Origin: Nocardioides rubriscoriae
GTDB lineage: Bacteria > Actinomycetota > Actinomycetes > Propionibacteriales > Nocardioidaceae
NCBI RefSeq assembly: GCF_008087085.1
Contig: NZ_VIYJ01000007.1
Location: 306,972 to 370,971 of the forward strand
Length of the DNA: 64,000 nt
Direction: 5' to 3'
A program made the translations under genes and the position numbers. The notes below the pieces were generated by a model. That model was not told the DNA's origin and ran no database searches. It saw nothing but the letters and a program-made list of their open reading frames with translations. Each line of letters starts with the position of its first letter. Position 1 is the stretch's first letter. This document shows, in pieces, positions 16,654-24,242 of the stretch.

Positions 16654-17348
16654 TGCCCACCCACCTCGTCACCGGTGCCGGGTCCGGCATCGGTCGGTCG
16701 GTCGCGGACCGGTTGCACGCCCGCGGCGACGACCTGGTGCTGATCGCGCGCTCGGAGGACCGGGCCGACGCCCTGCGGGCCCGGTGGCCCGGCGCCACGA
16801 CGATCGTGTGCGACCTGGTCGCGCCCGTGCTGGTCGACGACACCACCGGGGCGCTTCCCGACCGGCTCGACTCGGTGATCATGTCGGCGGGCGTGGTCGA
16901 CCTCGCACCGGTGGCCGACCTCGGGCTCGGCTCGCTGAGCGCGCAGCTCAACGTCAACCTGGTCTCGCCGATGGTGCTGACCCGGCTCCTGCTGCCGGCC
17001 GTACGCCGGGCCCGCGGCCTGTTCGTCTACGTCAACTCCTCCGCCGGGCTCAGTGCCAGCGCCGACTGGTCGGCGTACGCCGCCTCGAAGTTTGGGCTGC
17101 GCGCCTTCGCCGACTCGTTGCGCGCCGAGGAGGTCGACCACGGGGTCCGGGTCACCAGCGTCTTCCCGAGCCGCACGGCCACGCCGATGCAGGAGCGGGT
17201 GCACGCCCAGGAGGGCCGCACCTACGACGCGTCGCGCTGGATCAGCCCCGACACCGTCGCCGACACGATCCTGCACGTGCTCGACCTCCCCGGCGACGCG
17301 ACCATCCCCGAGGTGACCGTGCGGCCGGTCGTGCCGCGCGCGACCTGA
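16653..17348 (+). CDS. short-chain dehydrogenase/reductase
   Basis: A 231-residue classical SDR. The cofactor motif TGAGSGIG is at residues 7-14. The region SVIMSAGV is a variant of the NNAG motif. The catalytic residues are Ser in VNSSAG and Tyr-x3-Lys in YAASKFG. The C-terminus has VFPSRTATPM, the usual PG-x-x-x-T loop. It is coupled to the upstream oxidoreductase by a one-base TGATG overlap. The substrate is unknown. A long nested palindrome follows. Confidence 0.87.
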   Translation: MPTHLVTGAGSGIGRSVADRLHARGDDLVLIARSEDRADALRARWPGATTIVCDLVAPVLVDDTTGALPDRLDSVIMSAGVVDLAPVADLGLGSLSAQLNVNLVSPMVLTRLLLPAVRRARGLFVYVNSSAGLSASADWSAYAASKFGLRAFADSLRAEEVDHGVRVTSVFPSRTATPMQERVHAQEGRTYDASRWISPDTVADTILHVLDLPGDATIPEVTVRPVVPRAT

Positions 17349-17355
17349 CGCGTCA

Positions 17356-17429
17356 GCTGTAACTCACCGTTACGTGCACTTCCCCACCGGTAGACCGGTG
17401 GGGAAGCGCGACGGACGGTGAGTTACAGC
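17356..17429. terminator. nested palindrome, bidirectional terminator between SDR and amidase genes
   Basis: The inner perfect 13-bp stem CTTCCCCACCGGT / ACCGGTGGGGAAG (17379-17406) has only AG between the arms. It sits within outer 15-bp arms GCTGTAACTCACCGT / ACGGTGAGTTACAGC (17356-17370 and 17415-17429). The outer right arm contains the TAA stop of the amidase. The two nested stems and the shared stop codon make this stronger than a typical terminator. Confidence 0.8.
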
Positions 17430-18904
17430 GCCGGGCGCCGGTCGGCCCAGGGCCGGGCCTCCTCGAGCTGCGCGGCCAGGCGCAGCAGCAGGCCGTCGGC
17501 GCCGAGGCGGCCGACGAGCTGGCTGCCGATCGGCAGGCCGTCGGCGGTCCAGTGCAGCGGCACGCTCATCGCGGGGCGGCCGGTGAGGTTGGCGAGCTGG
17601 GTGTAGGGCACCCACCCGAGGTTCTCGGTGATCATCTGGTCGACGATCGGCGTCAGCCGCAGCACGCTCGCCGCGCGTGCGGTGAGCAGGGCCTTCTGGG
17701 CCAGACGCACCGGCAGCGGTGCGTCGAAGGCGCCGATGCGCGGCGGCGGGGTGGCCGTCGTCGGGGTCAGCAGCAGGTCGTAGGTCTCGTGGAACGCAGC
17801 CAGGCGGCGTACGTGGTGGTGGCGGTCCTCGATCGCCCGCACCAGGTCGACCGGGCTCGTCGCGCGACCGAGCGCGGCCATGGTGAGGGTGTCGTCCTCG
17901 AAGCCGCTGTCGCCGCTGCCCGTGAGCCGCTTGGCCTCGTCGACGGAGTGGGCGCAGTAGACGAACCAGCTGGTGAGGAAGTCCTTGGCCAGCGCGGCGT
18001 CGTCGAAGGGCTGGGTGTCGAGCAGCTCGACGTGGTGGCCCAGGCTCTCGAGCAGCTCGGCGGTCGCGGTGGCCGCAGCGACGGCCTCGGGGTCGGGGGA
18101 GGGGTTGATCGAGCTCGCCGTGCACAGGCCGATGCGCAGGGTGCCGGGGTCCTGGCCCACCTCGTCGGCGTACGACGTCACCGGCAGCGCCGGCAGGTAG
18201 GGCGAGCGCGCGGTCGGCCCGGCGAGCACGTCGAGCATCGCCGCGGAGTCGCGCACGCTGCGGGAGATGACGCCGTCGGTGGACGTGCCACCGAGCGGCT
18301 CGCCGTGCAGGGGACCCGACGGCACCAGTCCCCGGGTCGCCTTGAGCCCGAACAGGCCGCAGGCCGACGCCGGGATGCGGATCGAGCCGCCCCCGTCACT
18401 GGCGCCGGCGCACGGCACGATGCCGGCCGCGACCGCGGCGGAGGTGCCGCCCGACGAGCCGCCGGGGGTGTGGTCGGTGTTCCAGGGGTTGCGCGCGGCA
18501 CCGAACAGCGCGGGCTCGGTGACGCCCTTGGCCCCGAACTCCGGGGTGTTGGTCTTGCCCAGCACGACCAGGCCGGCGTCGAGCCAGCGCTGCACCACGT
18601 CGGCGTTCTGGGTCGCCACGGTGGTCGCCAGGGAGCGCGAGCCGCCGCTGGTCGGGTAGCCGACGACGTCCTGGTGCAGGTCCTTGACCAGGAACGGGAC
18701 GCCGGTGAACGGGCCTCCGCTCGTGGCCTCGTGGTCGCCGACCGCCGGCGGGTCGACGTCGACGACGACGGCGTTGAGACGGCCGTTGACCTCGGCGATG
18801 CGGGCGCGGGCGGCGTCGACCAGCTCCTGCGACGTGACGTCCCCGGTCCTGACCAGCTCAGCCAGCCCGACGGCGTCGTGGGCGGCGTAGTCCTTGTGCT
18901 CCAT
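17423..18904 (-). CDS. amidase (amidase-signature family)
   Basis: A 493-residue amidase-signature enzyme. The catalytic Lys is in PFLVKDL. The Gly/Ser-rich signature GGSSGGTSAAVAAG is followed by ASDGGGSIRIPASACGLFGLK, containing the cis-Ser and nucleophile Ser of the Ser-Ser-Lys triad. It hydrolyses a carboxamide of unknown identity. It is not GatA: there is no gatC or gatB nearby and the C-terminus is divergent. ATG 18904 is the start. Its stop codon lies within the palindromic terminator. Confidence 0.88.
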   Translation of the reverse strand: MEHKDYAAHDAVGLAELVRTGDVTSQELVDAARARIAEVNGRLNAVVVDVDPPAVGDHEATSGGPFTGVPFLVKDLHQDVVGYPTSGGSRSLATTVATQNADVVQRWLDAGLVVLGKTNTPEFGAKGVTEPALFGAARNPWNTDHTPGGSSGGTSAAVAAGIVPCAGASDGGGSIRIPASACGLFGLKATRGLVPSGPLHGEPLGGTSTDGVISRSVRDSAAMLDVLAGPTARSPYLPALPVTSYADEVGQDPGTLRIGLCTASSINPSPDPEAVAAATATAELLESLGHHVELLDTQPFDDAALAKDFLTSWFVYCAHSVDEAKRLTGSGDSGFEDDTLTMAALGRATSPVDLVRAIEDRHHHVRRLAAFHETYDLLLTPTTATPPPRIGAFDAPLPVRLAQKALLTARAASVLRLTPIVDQMITENLGWVPYTQLANLTGRPAMSVPLHWTADGLPIGSQLVGRLGADGLLLRLAAQLEEARPWADRRPAL

Positions 18905-18948
18905 GGCGCGACCCTACTGAGGTCGGACCACCCCCGTGGGGCTTCCGC

Positions 18949-19578
18949 TCAGGTGCGAGACCGCCAGCCCAGCGCGCCGATGATCACCATCCGCAGCTGG
19001 GTGCGGGCGCGCTCCGCGACAGCCTTCTCGGCGTCGGCGCGGCCGGTGGCCACCAGGATGTCCTCGGCGGTGGCGACCATCGCGGTCACGATGAGGTTGG
19101 AGAGCACCTGCAGGTCCTCGGGGCTCCACGGCTCGGTGCCGGGCAGGCGCGCCAGGTCGGTCGCCAGCTCGCGCTCGCACAGCTCGATCTGGTGGCGGAT
19201 CGCGGCGCGGACCGTGAGCGGCCCGGCGGCGCGCTCACGCACGATGAACAGGAAGTGCTGGCGCTCCTTCTGCACGTGGCTGACCAGGGTGTCGACGGAC
19301 TGGTCGACGATGTCGCGGTAGGTCGGGTCGTGGCGTCGTACGTCGCGCAGCATCGCGCGCAGCGAGACGAACGACTCGTCGACCAGGGCCAGGCCCAGCG
19401 ACTCGATGGAGTCGAAGTGGCGGTAGAACGCCGTCGGCACGATGCCGACCTGCTTGGCGACCTGGCGCAGCGACAGCGCGACCAGGCTGCTCTCCTCGCA
19501 GAGCACCAGCGTCGCGTCGAGGATGGCGCGCCGCGTGCGCTCCTTGCGCTCGACGCGCGTCTGCGTGCTCTCGGTCAT
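18949..19578 (-). CDS. TetR-family regulator, probable repressor of the desaturase operon
   Basis: A 209-residue TetR/FabR-like protein. The N-terminal helix-turn-helix spans RRAILDATLVLCEE to VAKQVGIVPTAFYRHFDSIESL (about residues 15-65), with the typical YRHF ending. The C-terminal helical domain is the ligand/dimerisation part. It is divergent from the reductase-desaturase operon, and a palindrome lies just after the predicted promoter of that operon. By analogy with DesT/FabR it may sense acyl-CoA or fatty-acid status; this is inference. Confidence 0.85.
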   Translation of the reverse strand: MTESTQTRVERKERTRRAILDATLVLCEESSLVALSLRQVAKQVGIVPTAFYRHFDSIESLGLALVDESFVSLRAMLRDVRRHDPTYRDIVDQSVDTLVSHVQKERQHFLFIVRERAAGPLTVRAAIRHQIELCERELATDLARLPGTEPWSPEDLQVLSNLIVTAMVATAEDILVATGRADAEKAVAERARTQLRMVIIGALGWRSRT

Positions 19579-19649
19579 CAGGCGATTCTAGGGGCGACCG
19601 GTTCCGACGGTCTCGGTGCACGTGTGTCCACCCTCACGGGCCAGCCCGG

Positions 19650-19698
19650 TTGACCACTCGTGACGATGACACCATGCTTTGGGTGTACAGACGTACAC
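19650..19698 (+). promoter_or_regulatory. predicted promoter and TetR operator of the reductase-desaturase operon
   Basis: A -35-like TTGACC (19650-19655) and a -10-like CATGCT (19673-19678) are 17 bases apart. They are followed at 19683-19698 by the perfect palindrome GTGTAC-AGAC-GTACAC. A palindrome overlapping the start region, next to a divergent TetR gene, is the classic repressor layout. Twenty bases later is the ribosome-binding site GGAGG of the reductase. Confidence 0.6.
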
Positions 19699-19717
19699 TC
19701 AAACTTCCGGAGGCGAC

Positions 19718-20854
19718 ATGAGCACCACCGCCCCACTGCCGGCGCTCGGACGGCGCATCCTGCGTTCGCGCGTCCTGGCCGCCCTGACGACGCCGCACGG
19801 CGTCGACCGCTACCTCGAGATGGTCAACCCCATGTGGGCGGCCGAGGAGGTGCGCGCCCGGGTCGTCTCGGTGACGCGCGAGAACCCGCTGGCCGACGGC
19901 CCCGGCAGTGCTGCCGTCGCCACCATCACCCTGCAGCCCACCTCGACGTGGCGCGGGCACCGCGCCGGCCAGTACGTCCAGGTCGGCGTCGACCTGCCCG
20001 GTTCGGCCAAGCGGATGACCCGGTGCTTCACCGTGTCGTCGGCCGCCTCGGTGCCGGGGGAGCAGATCACCCTCACGGTCCGCGCGCACGACGAGGGCCA
20101 GGTCTCCAAGCACCTGGTCGCGGCCGAGCCCGGACTGATCGTCCACCTCAGCCAGGCCCAGGGCGACTTCACCCTCGACGAGAGCCCGGCCACCCCGACC
20201 AACAACCACCTGCTCTTCATCACCGGTGGCTCCGGGATCACCCCGGCCATGTCGATCGTGCGCACCCTGCTGCGCGACGGCTACGACGGCAGGGCGGGCC
20301 GCAAGGTCACCTTCCTGCACTACGCCCGCTCGGCCGAGGACCAGATCTTCGCCGCCGAGCTCGCCGAGATCGCCGCGGCCGACAACGACGTCACGGTCCA
20401 CCTGCGCCACGGCGACCACGTGTTCTCCGAGTTCGAGCTGCGCCGGCTCGTCCCGGGCTACCGCGACACCGACACGTGGGCGTGCGGCCCCGCCGGGCTG
20501 ATGGAGCTCGTCGTGGCGGCGTACGACGGGGGCGGCGAGCACCGGCTGCGCACCGAGTTCTTCAAGGCCCCCCGGCCGGCTGCCGGCTCCACGGAGGGCG
20601 ACGTCGCCTTCACCCGGTCCGGCACCACCCTCGCCGAGGCCGCCAACACGGGCGCGACCCTGCTCGAGCAGGCCGAGGCGCTCGGGCTCAAGCCCGAGTT
20701 CGGCTGCCGGATGGGCATCTGCTTCTCCTGCACGACCCGCAAGACCGAGGGCACCGTCCGCAACGTGCTCACAGGCGTCACCTCGTCGCTCCCCGGCGAG
20801 GACATCCAGATCTGCGTGACCGCCCCCGAGGGCGACTGCGCCGTCGAGCTGTAA
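19718..20854 (+). CDS. flavodoxin/ferredoxin reductase with C-terminal [2Fe-2S] domain, partner of the desaturase
   Basis: A 378-residue three-part oxidoreductase. The FAD-binding domain has RMTRCFTVSSA; the NAD(P) domain has FITGGSGITPAMSIV and WACGPAGLME. The C-terminal ferredoxin-like domain has cysteines FGCRMGICFSC plus a late Cys. It is like mycobacterial Rv3230c, which passes electrons from NADPH to DesA3. ATG 19718 has GGAGG upstream. The desaturase gene follows after 11 bases, so the two act as an electron-transfer pair at the membrane. Confidence 0.9.
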   Translation: MSTTAPLPALGRRILRSRVLAALTTPHGVDRYLEMVNPMWAAEEVRARVVSVTRENPLADGPGSAAVATITLQPTSTWRGHRAGQYVQVGVDLPGSAKRMTRCFTVSSAASVPGEQITLTVRAHDEGQVSKHLVAAEPGLIVHLSQAQGDFTLDESPATPTNNHLLFITGGSGITPAMSIVRTLLRDGYDGRAGRKVTFLHYARSAEDQIFAAELAEIAAADNDVTVHLRHGDHVFSEFELRRLVPGYRDTDTWACGPAGLMELVVAAYDGGGEHRLRTEFFKAPRPAAGSTEGDVAFTRSGTTLAEAANTGATLLEQAEALGLKPEFGCRMGICFSCTTRKTEGTVRNVLTGVTSSLPGEDIQICVTAPEGDCAVEL

Positions 20855-20865
20855 GGAGACACGAC

Positions 20866-21969
20866 ATGTCCGCTGCACACATCGAAGACGTCCTGGAGAC
20901 CCTCGACGTCGAGACCACCAAGAAGCTCACGGCCGAGCAGCTCGACGCCTTCGGCGCCGAGATGGACGCCATCCGCCAGCGCATCCTCTCCGACCTCGGT
21001 GAGGAGGACGCCGCCTACATCCGCAGGGTCGTCAAGCTCCAGCGCGGCTTCGAGGTCGCCGGCCGTGCGTTGTTCTACCTGCCGCCGGCCTGGCCGCTCG
21101 CGGTCGCGTCGCTCTCGGTCTCCAAGATCCTCGAGAACATGGAGATCGGCCACAACGTCATGCACGGCCAGTACGACTGGATGGGCGACCCCGGCCTCAA
21201 CTCGCGCATGTACGACTGGGACAACGTGTGCCCGGGCGAGCAGTGGAAGTACAGCCACAACTACATCCACCACACGTTCACCAACGTGCTCGGCAAGGAC
21301 CGCGACATCGGCTACGGCATCCTGCGCATGGACGAGGACCAGCCGTGGCACCCCTACTACCTCGGGAACCCGCTCTACGCGTTCCTGCTGATGGTGTTCT
21401 TCGAGTGGGGCGTCGCGATGCACGACCTCGAGGTCGAGAACATCGTCAAGGGCACCCGCACGCTCGAGGACAACAAGGCCCTGCACGCGGGCATCATGCG
21501 CAAGGTCAAGCGCCAGGCGATCAAGGACTACCTGCTCTTCCCGGCCCTGACCGGACCGCTGTTCCCGCTGACCCTGGTCGGCAACGCCACGGCCAACCTG
21601 GTGCGCAACATCTGGGCGTTCAACATCATCTTCTGCGGCCACTTCCCGGCGGGCGTCGCCACCTTCAGCGAGGAGGAGTGCGAGAACGAGTCGCGCGGCC
21701 ACTGGTACTACCGCCAGCTGCTCGGCTCGGCCAACATCACCGGCGGCAAGCTCTTCCACCTGATGACCGGCAACCTGTCGCACCAGATCGAGCACCACCT
21801 CTTCCCCGACCTGCCGGCGCGCCGCTACCCCCAGGTCGCCGAGGAGGTCCAGGAGATCTGCGAGCGCTACGGCCTGCAGTACAACACCGGCCCGCTCGGC
21901 AAGCAGCTCTTCAGCGTCGCCAGGAAGATCTGCAAGATGGCCCTGCCCCCGAAGACCGCCGGCGCGTGA
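20866..21969 (+). CDS. membrane fatty-acid (acyl-CoA) desaturase, DesA3-like
   Basis: A 367-residue membrane di-iron desaturase. The three histidine boxes are HNVMH (about residue 97), HNYIHH (about 134) and QIEHH (about 305). Hydrophobic segments flank them, for example YAFLLMVFFEWGVAM and LLFPALTGPLFPLTLVG. It introduces a double bond, probably Delta-9, into stearoyl/palmitoyl chains using electrons from the reductase encoded upstream. AAGGAGA precedes the ATG. The stop overlaps the GTG of a small helical protein gene. Confidence 0.92.
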   Translation: MSAAHIEDVLETLDVETTKKLTAEQLDAFGAEMDAIRQRILSDLGEEDAAYIRRVVKLQRGFEVAGRALFYLPPAWPLAVASLSVSKILENMEIGHNVMHGQYDWMGDPGLNSRMYDWDNVCPGEQWKYSHNYIHHTFTNVLGKDRDIGYGILRMDEDQPWHPYYLGNPLYAFLLMVFFEWGVAMHDLEVENIVKGTRTLEDNKALHAGIMRKVKRQAIKDYLLFPALTGPLFPLTLVGNATANLVRNIWAFNIIFCGHFPAGVATFSEEECENESRGHWYYRQLLGSANITGGKLFHLMTGNLSHQIEHHLFPDLPARRYPQVAEEVQEICERYGLQYNTGPLGKQLFSVARKICKMALPPKTAGA

Positions 21970-22169
21970 CGCCGGACCGGCTCTCGCGAGCAGAGATCGG
22001 CAAGGACACCGTGCAGGCCGTCGCGGAGGCGGCGGCCACGACGGTCGGTGAGGTGGCCGTCATCCTCACCACGGCGGTCAAGGACGTCGCCGCGACGATC
22101 GGCGGCTTCGCCACCGACGTGTTCGAGCTGCGCGACGCGGCCCGCCGGGCCGCCGACCGCGAGCACTGA
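21966..22169 (+). CDS. small helical protein, copy 1 of an unassigned duplicated family
   Basis: 67 codons starting at GTG 21966, which overlaps the desaturase stop (GTGA), so it is translationally coupled. The protein is almost entirely helical and low in charge: AEIGKDTVQAVAEAAATT, then VGEVAVILTTAVKDVAAT, IGGFATDVFELRDAARRAAD. A close relative is encoded at 23,892-24,113. There is no signal peptide; the middle could be an amphipathic or membrane-surface helix. The function is unknown. Coupling to the desaturase suggests a membrane-lipid role, but that is inference. Confidence 0.75.
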   Translation: MTPDRLSRAEIGKDTVQAVAEAAATTVGEVAVILTTAVKDVAATIGGFATDVFELRDAARRAADREH

Positions 22170-22188
22170 CGGCGACGACGACGGTCGG

Positions 22189-23787
22189 TCAGCGTGGAGA
22201 GACCGCGTCGAAGCGGTCCACGACCCAACGCACCGGCCCGTGACCCGGACGTCGGCTGACGACGCAGAGCGAGAGGTAGCCGTCGATGTCGGCGCGCGTG
22301 ATCGTGTAGGTCCGGTGCGTGGCACCGCGGATGGGCCTGCCGCCCCGCCGCCACTGGTAGGACGGGGTCGAGGTCGGGCTGGTGCGCGGGGGCGTCGAGC
22401 GTAGGGTCTGACCGACCTGGAGCCGGCCGCTGAAGGTCGGCCGGGCCACCCGGTGCAGGAAGGCTCGGTCGACCAGGTCCTGGCCCGGCGGGGCGATCGT
22501 GCGGACCGTGGTCTCGTAGCCGGCCCCGGTGAAGGTGGCCCGCACGGTGACGTAGCGGCCGGCGTCGACGGCCCGCAGCCGGTACGACGACCCCGTGGCG
22601 CCCGCGATCGGCCGCCCGTTGCGCAGCCACTGGAGGCCCACCTGGGTGGTCGACGGGTAGTAGGAACCATCGACCAACGACAGGGTGCGGCCGACCTGCG
22701 TCGTCCCGCGCTGCCGGGGTGGCGTGCTGACGACGACCGAGGTGGGCTCGACGGCCTCGTCGACGGCCGTGACGGTGCCGACGGTGATCGTCGTGTCGTC
22801 GGCGCCGGCGAGCGTGGTCGCGTCGTGGGAGTACTCGGGCTTGGTGGTGACGTCGTCGCGGATCGTGCCGGCGACGTAGATGCGGTAGGTCCCGGCCGGC
22901 AGCTGGATCGCCCACCGCCCACCGCCCACCGTGGCGACGCCGTGGAGGACGCCGCCGAAGACACCCGCGTGGTCGCGCGGATAGACCGTGATGCTGGCAC
23001 CGCTCAGCCCGGCGCCGTCGGCCCGGGTCAGCCGTCCCGCGAGGTAGCCCTGCTGGTGGAGGCCACGGATCTCGATCCCGCTCACGTCGTCGGGGGCCAC
23101 GACGTCGACCGGGGTCGCGCCCTGCGATGTCGTCGCCGAGGACGCCACGCCGGTCGTGACGGCATGCCAGCCCTCCAGCTTGGTGCGCTCCGTGGTCGCG
23201 CGCAGCAGGTAGGTGCCGGTGTGCAGCACCGTCGCGGCGAAGGCGCCGGTGGTCGGGTCCACCGTCACGGTCTCGACGAGCTCCCGCCCGTCGGGACGTG
23301 ACGGATCGGCCGCCCACACCTCGACGCGGCCGACCGGGTCGACACCGTCGGCGCCGACCGCCTCCGGCACGGTGCCGTTGATCGAACCGCCCCGCTCGAG
23401 GACCGGGTCGAGGGTGACGAACGTGCCCTCGGTCACGAGGACCTCGGTCGAGAGGCCGCGCGTGACGGCGTCGCCCCACCACTCGTGGGCGTAGTCGGGG
23501 GCACCGAAGAACTGGACCCGGTAACGACCCGGGGGCAGCGAGACGGTGAAGGTCTCGTCGTCGCTGCGGTAGACACGGCCCCCGGCCGGCCAGCCGGCGA
23601 CCTGCTCGACAGGCACGACGCGGGCCATCGCCGTGAACGGTCCGCTGCCGGGGGAGGTGATCGTGCCGGTGATGCCCGACGTGGCTGCCGCAGCCGAGGG
23701 CGTGGACGCAGGCACGGGTGCGGGTGCGAGGACGGTCGTGACGACCAGGGCGAGGGCGGCGAGGACGAGCCCGAGAGTGCGGTGCAT
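22189..23787 (-). CDS. secreted protein with carboxypeptidase-regulatory-like and Ig-like repeats
   Basis: A 532-residue exported protein. It has a signal peptide (hydrophobic core LGLVLAALALVVTTVLAPA, then Ala-rich cleavage region near residue 37). Several beta-sandwich modules of the carboxypeptidase regulatory/SpaA type follow, with repeats ending LPPGRYRVQF, TGTYLLRA and LPAGTYRIYVAG. Two C-terminal Ig-like modules contain QWLRNGRPIAGATGSSYRL and QWRRGGRPIRGATHRTYTI. There is no LPXTG anchor and no catalytic domain. It is probably a cell-surface or secreted binding protein. It sits between the two copies of the small helical protein gene. Confidence 0.7.
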   Translation of the reverse strand: MHRTLGLVLAALALVVTTVLAPAPVPASTPSAAAATSGITGTITSPGSGPFTAMARVVPVEQVAGWPAGGRVYRSDDETFTVSLPPGRYRVQFFGAPDYAHEWWGDAVTRGLSTEVLVTEGTFVTLDPVLERGGSINGTVPEAVGADGVDPVGRVEVWAADPSRPDGRELVETVTVDPTTGAFAATVLHTGTYLLRATTERTKLEGWHAVTTGVASSATTSQGATPVDVVAPDDVSGIEIRGLHQQGYLAGRLTRADGAGLSGASITVYPRDHAGVFGGVLHGVATVGGGRWAIQLPAGTYRIYVAGTIRDDVTTKPEYSHDATTLAGADDTTITVGTVTAVDEAVEPTSVVVSTPPRQRGTTQVGRTLSLVDGSYYPSTTQVGLQWLRNGRPIAGATGSSYRLRAVDAGRYVTVRATFTGAGYETTVRTIAPPGQDLVDRAFLHRVARPTFSGRLQVGQTLRSTPPRTSPTSTPSYQWRRGGRPIRGATHRTYTITRADIDGYLSLCVVSRRPGHGPVRWVVDRFDAVSPR

Positions 23788-23891
23788 GGTGCCGATCCGA
23801 GAGAGGTGCGAGATGGGGGTCGCAGGCTACGACGGCCCCACCGACAGCGCCCAACTGTCACGGTGCCCCGCGCACCCGGCACACTGGTCGC

Positions 23892-24113
23892 ATGAGCGAC
23901 CCCGACCGCCAGGACCACCTGTCCAAGGCCGAGATCGGCAAGGACTCCATCCAGGCCGCCGCCGAGGCCGCCGCGACCACCGTCGGCGAGGTGGCCACCA
24001 TCATCACCACGGCCGTCAAGGACGTCGCCTCGGCCATCGGCGGCTTCGCCACCGAGGTCTTCGAGATCCGCGACTCCGCCCGCCGGGCCGCCGACGAGCA
24101 CCTCGACGACTGA
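23892..24113 (+). CDS. small helical protein, copy 2 of an unassigned duplicated family
   Basis: 73 codons from ATG 23892. The core AEIGKDSIQAAAEAAATT, VGEVATIITTAVKDVASA, IGGFATEVFEIRDSARRAAD is collinear with copy 1 at 21,966 and differs at few positions. An extra N-terminus (MSDPDRQDHLSK) and an acidic tail (DEHLDD) are added. It is monocistronic, with its own upstream region divergent from the secreted protein gene, and is followed by two tandem hairpins. The function is unknown; conservation of the pair argues that both are real genes. Confidence 0.75.
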   Translation: MSDPDRQDHLSKAEIGKDSIQAAAEAAATTVGEVATIITTAVKDVASAIGGFATEVFEIRDSARRAADEHLDD

Positions 24114-24136
24114 CCCCTCGCCAACTGACCCCTCGC

Positions 24137-24230
24137 CGACCCGTCGCGTCTACGCGACGGGTCGACCAGGATCTGTGGACAACTACGGCGACCCGTCGCG
24201 TCTACGCGACGGGTCGGCCAGGACCTGTGG
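24137..24230. repeat. two tandem copies of a hairpin-containing unit (period 52)
   Basis: Each unit contains a 12-bp stem GACCCGTCGCGT / ACGCGACGGGTC with a two-base centre (24138-24163 and 24190-24215). This is followed by a conserved tail CCAGGA(T/C)CTGTGGA. The duplicated stem-loops lie between convergent genes and probably act as a double terminator. The identical tail shows that the whole unit, not only the stem, was duplicated. Confidence 0.8.
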
Positions 24231-24242
24231 ATGAAGGCGGCT

